From: Sergeia podlipaevii
Taxonomy: Eukaryota > Euglenozoa > Kinetoplastea > Trypanosomatida > Trypanosomatidae
DNA: 64,000 bases
Direction: 5' to 3'
Assembly (NCBI GenBank): GCA_030849805.1
Contig: JASANZ010002229.1
Location: forward strand, 1-64,000
Below are positions 38,312-48,450 of the stretch, in pieces. The position numbers were made by a program, and so were the translations under genes. Position 1 is the first letter of the stretch. Each line of letters opens with the position of its first letter. The notes beneath the pieces were generated by a model. That model saw only the letters and a list, made by a program, of their open reading frames with translations, was not told the DNA's origin and made no database searches.

Positions 38312-41300
38312 CTACAGAAGCCCATCTACAAGAAGGCCTTTACGTGCAGGACGAATGCCAGAAGCAACTGACGGAGCAGATGAAATGCTATCCGCACCAG
38401 CACCATCGCTCTGCGCCGGGGACACGACCACCGAGGTGGCTTCACTGACAGCGGCAGGATCGACAGGGGTTGGCACAAAAGCAATAAGGAAGCACGCGAA
38501 AAGCAGGTACGCGCAAAGAAAAATAGCAAGTACGACCAGGAGAGGGTTCAGCACAAGCCACCAAGCAGGCACCTTCGCCTTCACCGATGTGACCTGCTGA
38601 TGGCTCACCTGTGGTGCTACAGCAGTAGCGGTCCGCACGGACTGCTGCACCCCTTCCATCGCACTCGCCAACGCTGACTGTGCCGATTGCACTGAAGCTG
38701 CGCTAGCGGCCACAGCCTTCGCAGACGCCTCCTCTACAACAGCGCGAAGCTCCGCGCTCTGCTTACGCATGAGCTCCTCGGTTGCCGTCAGAGCACTAAT
38801 GGTCGCTGTATTCGCAGACTCCGCGCTCGCGCGCGCCTCCGTGGTGGACTGCGTCAGACGCTTAATTTCTTGAGAGTGTGCCTCAAGTGCCGCGCGCACC
38901 TCCGTAGATGTGGTGCTTGCAGATAAGGACGCAAGGGCCGCAAGTATCTCCTGCCTCCCGGCGCTCTGCGCCTCCACCACAGCCTCTAGTCGCGTACTAA
39001 GCAAGGCATCTACCCGTTCTGTGGCATCAGTAACCGCGGTCGCTGCCGCCGCCGCCACTGCCATCACCGTTGCATCATGATCCCTTCGCGCAGAGGCGTG
39101 CGCATCAACTGATAGCACCTCTTCATTTTTAGTTGAGCTGCTGTGACCTCCCTCGGTGTCTGTTGCTAGAGTCACAGTTGCAGTTGCAGAAGCAGCCGCA
39201 CTAGCCTCAGCGACCTCCTGCTGAACAGAAGAGAGCGTCTTCGCTTGCTCCATCTCCAGCTGTTCCATCTCCGCTAGTTGTGCGTTCAGTTGAGATAAAA
39301 GAGGTCCCACATTGCGTTCGCGGCCTGAATCAAGCTTCCGCACAAGCTTCTGTACCTCCGCCATCTTGACCTGCCTGGACTGCTGTAGTGAAGTGATGGT
39401 CTGATGCGCCGTTTTAACATGGCTCGCGATGACCACGTTAGAGTTGGGTGTAGTACTAGAGATAGTAGCAGATGAAGACGCAGTAGGTTGAGGCGTGCTG
39501 CTCTCAGCCGGGGCTCCTTCACTACCATCCTCCTCGTCAACCTCTACACTGAGAGAAGAAAGGGCCTCTTGCTGCTCACGCAGTTGTGCACTAATTGCAT
39601 CCAAGGACGCCTGAATGTGTGAAAAATTTTTGCCTTGTGATTTCGCAGTATCTAATATTGCCTCTAATGCTCCATTCATCTCTATGTTTGTGGTACCCGT
39701 ACTCGGTGCTTGCACTAGGTGCGACTGAAGGGTCTCTATTTTCGCATGTAGTGGGCCATGAGAGTCTGAGAGGGAATGAATCGCTTCAAGCAGCTCACCA
39801 TTGCGTCGCGAAGCTGCCTCCTCCATCACCTGCAGTTCCTCCAATATCTTCGCCTGATCAGCTGAGGCAGAGGCAGACGATGTAGCGTCTATGCCAGCTG
39901 CTTCTGCTGTGGCTACATCATCATCCGGTGGCACGGCCGTACGTACTGCGGATGAGTGCACCACCATTACTTTATCCATCAAAGCATGCACCTCCTCAGA
40001 TGTGGACAGACGATCGATCTTTTCGTGAAGTGCCTTCATCGCAGTCTCGGTGGCTGTCGCCGCTGCCTGCGCGGAGGCGTGCTGCTCTGCACCAATGGCT
40101 GCGCTCGTCTGCATAATTGTTTCGCGCACCGATTCCATCAGTGTGTTCTGAGACGTTTGCCGCTCCACCAGATCGAGTATCTTGGGCACGACTACGTCGA
40201 ACTGGCCATACATGCGGCCACCCTGCGCCTCGAGCTCTTCCTTGATGTAGCTCATAAGGCCATCAATATACTTGAACATTGGGGTGAGGTCGACCTCGTG
40301 CGTCTTGCTCATTTCAGCCTTGATGGCTGTAAGAAGCTCCTCTCGCAGGGTAGAGATGGCTGCTGAAGCAGCTTCTGGCTTGTCCGCCTCATCCTCTTTT
40401 TCTTCCTTGATGAAACTCTCTGCAGTCCTGGCAGCAGCAGCCTCTGCGTGCTCCGTCATGGCCGCACGCACCGACTCTGTGATGCTCTGGGCGATGGCCA
40501 TCATGTGCTTCTCCATCTCAGAAGCTGTGGACTGCTCAAGAACATCAAGTCGGCGCACGACCGCTTGCAGCTCCTTCACAAGAACGCCATCCACGGCTTG
40601 AGCCACCTCCTCCGTGAAATTTGAAGGCAACTGAAGCTCCGTTTGTCCCTGCGACAGCTGCTTCTCGTTGGCAATAGTCTCTTGCAAAACCTTTGTAGCC
40701 TCCAGGCTCTGGGCAGTAAAGCCAGCGAGCTCCTCGCGAACCAGTGCCAGAGTGGATTGCATCGCATCCTGTGTCTTGGACTCAAGAGCAGCTGACACGC
40801 AATCACTCACCGTGCGCGCCACCGTGAGAAGCTGATCCTCTCCACGCTCACTCCTCACATCAGCAGCAGCGCTTGCTGCCGCAACCATAGCCTTGAGTTC
40901 CTCAACGGCAGCAGTGAGGCGCGCGTCCCTCGCTGCGCTGGCCTCACGATCCGCCGCCCTTGTCTCCTTGCCCTCATCAGGGACCCCAGCATTAGTGGTC
41001 ACGGTCTCCCTCTCAGCAGCGGCGCTGCTCCCCACCATTTCCTTAATGTTCAACAGTACGTCCTTCATCTCCGACTGCATCTTAAACAAGTCGCCAATTG
41101 TTTCATCTGTAGAGGTGGCAATAGCGAGAATGTCTTCCGAAGACGCCGCTACCTTCTCCAAGTCCTTCGCAAGAGCCTCAAGATCAACATCTGCGCCAGA
41201 GCCATCTTCCTTCCCCAGACCAGCCTGACGCTTCTGCATGACGCGCGCAAGCTTCTTCACTTCGCCCGACACGGCGTGACGAATGTCCTCGGATGCCGTG

Positions 41301-42355
41301 CGCAGGGACCCCTCCACAAAGTCGCGCATGTCCTCCAAATCCGCGGCGCTGACGGGAACAGCGGCTTTGTTCTTTCCTCCGCGTGAGAGATGCTCTTCCA
41401 ACAGTCCCTCTACCACACTCTCTAGAGCCTCCTGCTGAGCCTTAAGGAGCTCCTCGATAGCACTCACTACACCATCACGCATCTCTGACGAAAGCGACGA
41501 GTTGCGGCCTTGTGCATTGACCGTTGCCTTTAGTTGGCTCTCTAAAGATGAAAAGTGGCTTTCGATGCTTCGCTCCAGTGCTTCGACACCACCGTCTGTA
41601 GTGGGTCGTGGCATACTGCTCATAGAGGCACAAACCGCCTTCGCCACCTGCTCGCTGACTCTCCTCGATATCTCCGCCACGTTCAACGCATCACTTGTGC
41701 CCGCAGTCGCATCAGGCGTCGCCGCGCCGGAGGTCTTCACGCTGCGCTCCACGCGGGCAAGTTCCTTCGTAATGGTGGCTATCACTAGCTCGGACAACGT
41801 CCTGCCATGTGCAGACTGTGCCACCTCTAGCGTTGAAAGTTGCAAGCCAGTTTGCTCCGCGACGCGCTCCACGACGAGGTTCGCGACCGTGGCAAGTTGT
41901 CCTTGAAGCGTGCTCTCAAGCACCTCCATGCGGGCATCCATCTCGCCCACCTTCTCTGCTGCGGCCGCCGCAGCCTGAAAAGAGAGCACGGCAGATGCGC
42001 CAGCTGGCGGCGAACTCACAAGACTCACCACAGTCCCAGCAGCCGCTGAAGGTACAACCGACACCTCTGCGAGGCTCGGCATCGCGAGTGACAGCACCCG
42101 CTGCTGCACTTTCGCATCTTCAGGATGCAGCGCTGTCTCCACACGCAGACGCGAACGCGGCCCTACACCCTTCAACAGATCTCTCGAGGGGCCATATCCT
42201 TCCGAGCGCACCCGGACAGTTGGCGCCGCCACTGCAGCAGCAGCAGTACCAGCAGGCTGTGTCACTGAGGACTGCAACCGCGCGTTGCGGGCTATATATG
42301 CTGAGGGGTGAGCCTTTGCGCAACTTCGTGAAACCGGCGTGTGAAGCCTACGCAT
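38312..42355 (-). CDS. p166: Large mitochondrial coiled-coil protein with C-terminal membrane anchor, probable TAC protein p166
   Basis: The 1347-residue protein begins with a classic mitochondrial presequence: about 40 residues rich in Arg, Ser and Ala without acidic residues (MRRLHTPVSRSCAKAH and onward). Residues about 130-1240 are almost entirely Ala/Glu/Ser/Gln-rich helix with heptad character. One membrane segment follows at about 1265-1293 (WWLVLNPLLVVLAIFLCAYL and onward), with a 54-residue tail. T. brucei p166, the inner-membrane subunit of the tripartite attachment complex that ties kinetoplast DNA to the basal body, has this layout: presequence, large helical matrix domain, single C-terminal membrane helix and a short intermembrane-space tail binding TAC60. 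Neighbouring SAS-4 and POLID agree with the T. brucei gene order as I remember it. Sequence identity could not be checked, so the name is inference; the topology is seen. Confidence 0.72.
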   Translation of the reverse strand: MRRLHTPVSRSCAKAHPSAYIARNARLQSSVTQPAGTAAAAVAAPTVRVRSEGYGPSRDLLKGVGPRSRLRVETALHPEDAKVQQRVLSLAMPSLAEVSVVPSAAAGTVVSLVSSPPAGASAVLSFQAAAAAAEKVGEMDARMEVLESTLQGQLATVANLVVERVAEQTGLQLSTLEVAQSAHGRTLSELVIATITKELARVERSVKTSGAATPDATAGTSDALNVAEISRRVSEQVAKAVCASMSSMPRPTTDGGVEALERSIESHFSSLESQLKATVNAQGRNSSLSSEMRDGVVSAIEELLKAQQEALESVVEGLLEEHLSRGGKNKAAVPVSAADLEDMRDFVEGSLRTASEDIRHAVSGEVKKLARVMQKRQAGLGKEDGSGADVDLEALAKDLEKVAASSEDILAIATSTDETIGDLFKMQSEMKDVLLNIKEMVGSSAAAERETVTTNAGVPDEGKETRAADREASAARDARLTAAVEELKAMVAAASAAADVRSERGEDQLLTVARTVSDCVSAALESKTQDAMQSTLALVREELAGFTAQSLEATKVLQETIANEKQLSQGQTELQLPSNFTEEVAQAVDGVLVKELQAVVRRLDVLEQSTASEMEKHMMAIAQSITESVRAAMTEHAEAAAARTAESFIKEEKEDEADKPEAASAAISTLREELLTAIKAEMSKTHEVDLTPMFKYIDGLMSYIKEELEAQGGRMYGQFDVVVPKILDLVERQTSQNTLMESVRETIMQTSAAIGAEQHASAQAAATATETAMKALHEKIDRLSTSEEVHALMDKVMVVHSSAVRTAVPPDDDVATAEAAGIDATSSASASADQAKILEELQVMEEAASRRNGELLEAIHSLSDSHGPLHAKIETLQSHLVQAPSTGTTNIEMNGALEAILDTAKSQGKNFSHIQASLDAISAQLREQQEALSSLSVEVDEEDGSEGAPAESSTPQPTASSSATISSTTPNSNVVIASHVKTAHQTITSLQQSRQVKMAEVQKLVRKLDSGRERNVGPLLSQLNAQLAEMEQLEMEQAKTLSSVQQEVAEASAAASATATVTLATDTEGGHSSSTKNEEVLSVDAHASARRDHDATVMAVAAAAATAVTDATERVDALLSTRLEAVVEAQSAGRQEILAALASLSASTTSTEVRAALEAHSQEIKRLTQSTTEARASAESANTATISALTATEELMRKQSAELRAVVEEASAKAVAASAASVQSAQSALASAMEGVQQSVRTATAVAPQVSHQQVTSVKAKVPAWWLVLNPLLVVLAIFLCAYLLFACFLIAFVPTPVDPAAVSEATSVVVSPAQSDGAGADSISSAPSVASGIRPARKGLLVDGLL

Positions 42356-42377
42356 GACAGCAGCAGCAGCAGCAGCA

Positions 42378-42451
42378 CTGAGTTATAAGTTGATACAAGA
42401 AAGAAGGGGGAGGAGGGGGGGGGAGGACAACAACAACAACAAAAAAAAAAA
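42378..42451 (-). promoter_or_regulatory. Trans-splice acceptor of the p166 candidate
   Basis: The minus strand has a T-run, GTT repeats, and a long C/T tract (CCTCCCCCCCCCTCCTCCCC and TTCTTTC), then ATAACTCAG with AG at 42379-42378. The 22-base 5' UTR consists largely of CTG repeats directly before the ATG. Confidence 0.75.
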
Positions 42452-42592
42452 CTACAAGCTTATTATCTAAGGTGTGATCTAGGCCGTCACCAAGGAGTAG
42501 AACAGCAACACACAGGCTACAGGAGATAAAGAGAAAATCAACAAATAATAGCTACCCCCTCTCGCTCCCTCTATCTATATACGAGATATCAC

Positions 42593-42596
<4 letters not shown>

Positions 42597-42624
<28 letters not shown>
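42597..42624. repeat. TATG tetranucleotide microsatellite
   Basis: Seven uninterrupted TATG units, the clearest tetranucleotide repeat in the window, about 240 bases upstream of the p166-candidate start. Confidence 0.95.
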
Positions 42625-44116
42625 CGATAGCGAAGTGTATTCCACAATTTGTGTAAAGACACCGGCCTTTACTGCGAGAAGTGCAAAAGCAATGCGGCAA
42701 TTAACTGATAACAATGATAACAACTCTATGAGGAAACAAATTTCTTGACGATCCACTACAGATTCAAAAAAAGAAAAAGAACTATAGCAAGTCAAAAAAA
42801 AAAAAGGCAAACGAGTAAAAAAAATGAGTAGTGCAGCTCAATGAGTTTCACAAGGCGGTCAAACTTGGTTGCAGTCGTGGCAACAACTACGACGAAAAAA
42901 ACTGAATCAAAGAATCCACACGTGAGTATGATCAGAAAAACAGTTATTATATATATATTGATTTTGCGGCAAGCACAACTACTTGAAAACTGATAAGATA
43001 CACAATCTTTCTAATACAATGAACTTACGGCCGAAAAAAAAAAAAAGAGAGAAAGAGAGACGGAGACACGCCAATTCACAGGTCACTCATGATAACAATG
43101 CCAAAAACACACAAACAAAAAAAATCAGACAGAAGCATTTCAAAAAGAGAAAAGAAAAAGAGAACGCAGCCACAAAAAAAAAAGGGGATAACGGAGTAAC
43201 ACAACTGTGCTATAAAAGCATCGTATACTGACCTCCGGACCTCTCACAAAGTACGTTGTTGCGACACCAAGTAGTTGCTACCGTCGTTTCACAAAGAAAA
43301 AGCATCTGTCAAAGAACAAAACATTGTGCACGTCGGTATATAGTTGCCATGCATACAAAAACACCAAAAAAAAGCACATACGCCGTCCAAAAAAAGGAAA
43401 ATACAAATAACAGAAAAAAAAAGAGCCCGGTTCTATATTTAAAAAGGAAAAAAGGGGGCTGGCAAGTAATAAAATAAATAATAAAGAGATGTACAAGGCA
43501 AAAAAAAAGAGAAGAAAAAAAGCACAGAACAGCACATACTGTAACGCACAGCGTCCTACAAAAAAAAAAAAAAAATAGATATGAAGCAATATTGCTTCGC
43601 CATCTGTCTCCTTCCTAACGAACAACGAAAAAAAACAATCAATTCCGAACCTCTATCACAACGTAACACAGAAAAAAGATATCCTTTCGTCAAAAGAAAA
43701 AAGAGTCTCAACAGCTATATAAGAAAACGCTGCAAAGGATGAGGCTGTTAAGCCTGCAAGAGGAGTACGTAGACATCGGCGCAACAGCATCACACAATAC
43801 AAAACGTGTGTACAAAAAACATCTGTGCATCTGCTCAAAAGGAAAAAAAAAGAAGAAGAAAAAGAAGAACACAGAGGCAAAACGGAGATGGATCTATTGT
43901 CTTTGCACTGACAGGACATAAAGGGGCAACATTGTATGTAGAAGTGCAACATCGTATCTAAAAGGAAAGAAAATGGCTTGGCTTCTCACTCACGCAAAAA
44001 AATAAAATAAATGGAGAATCAGTAGTAAAGCAGCTAGCATATCGATACTCAAGGTAGAGAGAGGGCATCCCCCATCGCTTATCTCCCTGTTATTCTGTCC
44101 CGCTTCACTTACACCT

Positions 44117-46330
44117 TTAACGGCGGCGACGGGCCTCCATGTGCTTGTTGTAAAGTGCTATCTTCTTTCTAAGTCCGTCAATTATCTTCATCTGTTTGCC
44201 CAGTAGTGCGTCCACCTTCTTGCAGTAGCCATCCATCGCCGTGTCAGGATCCTCGGCAGCGTTGAGCTCTGTCATTTCATTCTTCAGCAACTCCATCATG
44301 GAATCAATGTGGTGGCGGTGAGCAAGAATAAGACTGTCCTCCTCCTCGTCCAGGCTGTCAGCGCTATCGTAGCGGAAGTCGTTCACACTCGGGCTCGCAG
44401 CGTAGGACGAGATCTCGCTTGGTGCTCTGCTATGCTTTGGTGTAGGCTGGAGGCGTCCACCCAGTGTAGACAGGGTTGGTTTAAAAGCACGAGCAGAGTT
44501 CTTGCTATTGCGTAGCGTGTCCGCTGTGAAGCTCATATCTTCCTTGCTGTTCCTATAGCTGCTATACGTCTTGTTCGGGGTTGCGTAGTCACGCGTGTGA
44601 GACTGACTAGAAGACCGCGAATCCAACGTGGACTTCTTCTCTCGTGCGCGGCGCTGTGCAAAGGAACCGCTGAGACCGACCGTTTCAACGTGCTCAGTCG
44701 GCATCTGGCCCATCATAATCTCCTCCGCGGCACTACGGCTAGACTTGTCCTTCTTGAGTTCCTTGACACGATCGGCGTAGCGCAGCGTGTTGAGCGTGTG
44801 CTCGCAGCTGCCACTGGCGGGGCTAATGTTTCCAATCATAACAGTGCGGCTGTTGCCCGTAAAGCAGTCCCTCAGCACGGCAGTAAGTTTAGAGCCTCGA
44901 AAGGGGATATGACGATGGTTCTGATCCAACGCTCTGATGCATTCCTTGAGCGCCAGCAAAGATTTGTTGATCTCCGCTCCCTCCAGCCGCGTAGTGCGGT
45001 CGCTGTCCAGTGTGTCCGCGCCACGCTCACTGCCGGCAAGATCAATGAAAGTGAAGCGTCCAAAGAACTTGCTCTTGTTGTTAAGAATCGTAATGTGCAG
45101 AATAGCATGCGAGCGTGACGAGTCTGCGTTCATACCAGTGGACCCAGCAGCACGAATGGTGTTGCCATAGTCAATGACCTGCATCAGGTGCTGCGTATCA
45201 TCGACGCGATGCTCCGTGAGACCACAAACGTTGATGACACCGCGGCTGTCCTCACGGCACGCCAAGCGTTCGCGCTCGTTGAGCAGGTCATAGAGCTTTC
45301 CGCCGTAGATTTCGAAAAACGAGACGTTGATGCTCATGCCAGGATCGAGCCGTGCGTAGAGATCGCGAGCCGCCATCAGGTAGACACCTTCCTGATTGTC
45401 CTTGCCTAGCATTGTGTACGTCTTGCCACTGCCGGTCTGTCCATAGGCAAAGCACGTTGCGCAGCCGCCCTCAAAGACTGTCTCCATGAGAGGCTTGCAG
45501 GCTTGTTCGTAAACGTCACGATTGTTCTTGCGGTCGTCAAGGACAAGATCGTAAGTGAACCTATGCTTCTCAATGTAGCGCGTGAGATCCACCTTCTGGC
45601 GTGGCTCCAGCAGAGAAATGGTTCTGTTGTTATCCGGGTCAGTGGCCAAAATATCATACAGACCATCAGCCTGCTCGCCCGCATTGAGTGGACGCTTGCG
45701 CACCACCACTGTAATGCGGCTCTTGCGACGCGGCGCATCTGCCGCCTTCCGCCCAAACGGAGTTGGGGAGGACATGCCAATGCGGCTCACAGGCCTGGAC
45801 GGAGGCTTGGATGGCGTGGATCCTTTCATTCCGACCTCACTGGAATCGTCCGCGTTGGGGTCTCTACGAAGAGCCGAAGTCGTCTTGCCCTCGTACAACT
45901 TCTCACGTTCGCGACGCAAAGCCGCTGAAGGAGTGGTGTTGCGCACTGGTGTTGGGATGCGGTTCGCAGGGACATTGGGAGCCTCGTGGCGGGACTGGGT
46001 CGTTGGATCATAACGTGAGTGCGGGGGCTCCGCAGGAGGCGGGGTAGGTGTTCTGCGGGCAGGAGCACCGCCCTTATCCGCTGATGCACTTGCGCTGCTG
46101 CCGGCTCCAGCACCGCCGCCACCGCCATTGCTCGCCTGCTCACGCTTCATAAACTGAATAAGCTCAAACAGCTTCCTCCGGTCCGTCATCACGATAACGC
46201 CAACAGACTGGTAGTCCTGCATGGTGAGCTGCTTCAGCTGCTGCACGGTGGTAACGTTGCCATCGATAAATCCAGGGATTGTGTGTGAGAGGCCGCCCTG
46301 CTCGAGCAGCTTCCGTAGTTGCGGTTCCAT
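44117..46330 (-). CDS. Kinesin-13 microtubule depolymerase with SAM-like N-terminus
   Basis: The 737-residue protein has a central kinesin motor (about 205-540): [10 protein letters not shown]-loop GQTGSGKT (297-304), SSRSHAI switch I and DLAGSERG switch [15 protein letters not shown] (246-258) is the loop-2 KVD signature of kinesin-13 (MCAK/KIF2), motors that depolymerise microtubule ends. The N-terminal ~65 residues ([16 protein letters not shown] to [11 protein letters not shown]) resemble a SAM domain, as in other protist kinesin-13s. A Pro/Ser/Ala-rich basic neck (about 66-205) follows. The C-terminus has a short coiled coil. Trypanosomatids carry several kinesin-13 paralogues acting in the spindle or in flagellar length control; I cannot tell which this is. 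The ATG at 46330 follows a pyrimidine tract and AG at 46386-46385. Confidence 0.92.
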   Translation of the reverse strand: MEPQLRKLLEQGGLSHTIPGFIDGNVTTVQQLKQLTMQDYQSVGVIVMTDRRKLFELIQFMKREQASNGGGGGAGAGSSASASADKGGAPARRTPTPPPAEPPHSRYDPTTQSRHEAPNVPANRIPTPVRNTTPSAALRREREKLYEGKTTSALRRDPNADDSSEVGMKGSTPSKPPSRPVSRIGMSSPTPFGRKAADAPRRKSRITVVVRKRPLNAGEQADGLYDILATDPDNNRTISLLEPRQKVDLTRYIEKHRFTYDLVLDDRKNNRDVYEQACKPLMETVFEGGCATCFAYGQTGSGKTYTMLGKDNQEGVYLMAARDLYARLDPGMSINVSFFEIYGGKLYDLLNERERLACREDSRGVINVCGLTEHRVDDTQHLMQVIDYGNTIRAAGSTGMNADSSRSHAILHITILNNKSKFFGRFTFIDLAGSERGADTLDSDRTTRLEGAEINKSLLALKECIRALDQNHRHIPFRGSKLTAVLRDCFTGNSRTVMIGNISPASGSCEHTLNTLRYADRVKELKKDKSSRSAAEEIMMGQMPTEHVETVGLSGSFAQRRAREKKSTLDSRSSSQSHTRDYATPNKTYSSYRNSKEDMSFTADTLRNSKNSARAFKPTLSTLGGRLQPTPKHSRAPSEISSYAASPSVNDFRYDSADSLDEEEDSLILAHRHHIDSMMELLKNEMTELNAAEDPDTAMDGYCKKVDALLGKQMKIIDGLRKKIALYNKHMEARRRR

Positions 46331-48450
46331 AACTGCCTGCTGTGTGGGTGGTTATATAAAAAGAAAATAGGCTGTCACCCGATTCTATCCGAACGTGGAG
46401 AAGGAAGAAGGGAAGAAAATAAAACAAAAAATGAAGCAGTGTCAATATATATATTCTCTGCACCACCCTCTGATGTTCCCCCTTTGGAAGTCAAATACAC
46501 CTAAAAGAAAAAAAATAACGTAGTATGGCAGTTTTGTTGCTCACAGCTCGTAAAGGGTGTAAATGTGCAAGGCGCCGTACTTATTTTTTTTCCCTCTCCT
46601 CCTTTTTTTTTGGCGCACGTCACCAAAAATTTGTCAGTAGGAAGACACGAGATGTTGACAACACTACTTATCTTCACCTTAACACTGCCAAGAAGAAAGT
46701 TAAAAAAAGAAAAACTGAAAAAGTGGGAAGAACTTCTCCGTAGAGCAATAGAAGAAAAAAAGAAAAAAGAAGCTGTGTATATATGTCACTCTAGTAGCGC
46801 TGTATCTACTCGTGTAGCGTGCGCAATACGCTTTTCTACTTTATAGAAAAAAAAAGTGTTCTAGAGAGGAGAGGACGCGTATCTCCTGTTGTGAAAGATC
46901 GCCTTTGCTAGATTCAATTTTTTTTTTCCGCGTTTAGCTTTCTGTCGATTCGTCCTCTAAAAGAAAAGGTATATATATAATCTTAGTGTGTATTTTATTT
47001 ATAGGCATAGTAATGAAGAAGCGATGGAAAAGAAAAAGAGAAATAAAGAGAATACACGTTAATATATAGTGAATAATTTTCAGGAAGCGCAAAATAAAAA
47101 CACTACGCTTTTGCATCATCTCACCTTGCCATGCACTCCGTATAGCTCTAGATACCAGCCTACACGCAACCCAGCTTGACTGTAACTTGTATTCTTTTTT
47201 TTTTCTTCTTGCTCTGGCGTACAATCCGATATTTGCACAATGACCTCCAGAATGACTCCATTGATACTTGTATATCTTGCCATGTAACCTCATGTAGTCC
47301 TCTTTGTTGCTTTAGTTCCTGTAGCCAAGCTATTTTCTTTCTTTCTTTCTTCATATACTCTTTTTATTGTTTGTTTTCTTTATAAATAGATGCAGAGCGC
47401 GCATGCATTCGAGTGGTACCACATTCATACTCACTCTATTTCTCCTCTAATTGGTCACGTGACACATCCACACAAGAGTTGTTGCACACACACACACACA
47501 CACACATGCGTATATATATCAATATATAGTTTAACACAAAGAATCCAATATGCATATATATAATAATATATCAATATAGCTTCTCTTGCACTCTCAGCGT
47601 GCACACACAGCGCAGAGCACTCTATTTGCTTCTCCAATGCAGACGCATTAAGAATGATGAAGCAGAAATAAACAAATAAATAACAAAAAAAGAAAAATCA
47701 TACGCACACCTGCACATACTATAGCGAAAAAATAAAATCATATAAGTTTATAAACTTCTTTTTTTTGTTGCATTCATGCCTGCTATACAGCCCACAGTAC
47801 AGCTTCGCTCCTTCCCTCAGCCCGCATGCTAGCTGATATTACCTCTTAGCAGAGAGAAGGGTAAAAAAAAAAAAAAAATAGCGAGCCCGCAAGGGAAAAC
47901 ATCAAGTGGAAGAACAAAAAGGAAAGAAACGCAGAGTGACAAAAAGACTAATAAAAATTACAGTACAATCATGTTACGTTCCTATCCCTGTAAAGTTGAA
48001 GGCACACACACACACATTTATATGTATGTGTGCTTCTCATAAAACGGGCAAAAAAAAACACACACGGAAAAACAACGACAAAAAGTGAAAGAAAGAAGCT
48101 CCTCCCCTCCCCCGTCCCTACACACACACACAAACAATGAGAACAAAAAAGGCATCGCAACCCAGTAAAGGTGAATCCCCCTCGGTTCTCTCGTCACTAT
48201 CTGGCTGCAGCAGTGCGGTAGCTATTGTACTACTTTCATTCTTGTATATGTTGATATAAAAAATTATCGTATAATATATGCTCCGGCTATTTTTTAGAAA
48301 ATGTTTTTCCCTCTTGACTTTTTGATTGTTGTGTGTGTTCTTGCAATATCTCTTTGTACTACTCCACTGACCTTTCTTCTTGCTAAAAGTTCTATCACCG
48401 TGAAAAGAACAGGAGAGAAAACACTTCTCCATCTGTATGTAGAGCGTTGC
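46331..48450. other. Intergenic region, 2.1 kb
   Basis: The spacer holds the kinesin-13 5' UTR and squalene monooxygenase 3' UTR. It has CA runs near 47485-47505 and 48003-48016, short TA tracts near 47512-47528, and A-runs at 47863-47878. A 104-codon frame at 48118-48432 has no recognisable feature. No gene is called. Confidence 0.7.
46385..46434 (-). promoter_or_regulatory. Trans-splice acceptor of kinesin-13
   Basis: The minus strand shows a T-rich then CT-rich tract of about 40 bases ending in GTTCGGATAG, AG at 46386-46385. The 5' UTR would be 54 bases. A CACACAG closer to the ATG is an alternative. Confidence 0.6.

Larger units (their letters stand above)
42356..44116. other. Intergenic region, 1.8 kb
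   Basis: The spacer holds the p166-candidate 5' UTR and kinesin-13 3' UTR. It includes a TATG array at 42597-42624, a short TA array near 42950-42959, and A-runs near 43034-43046 and 43559-43575. No gene or RNA was recognised. Confidence 0.7.
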
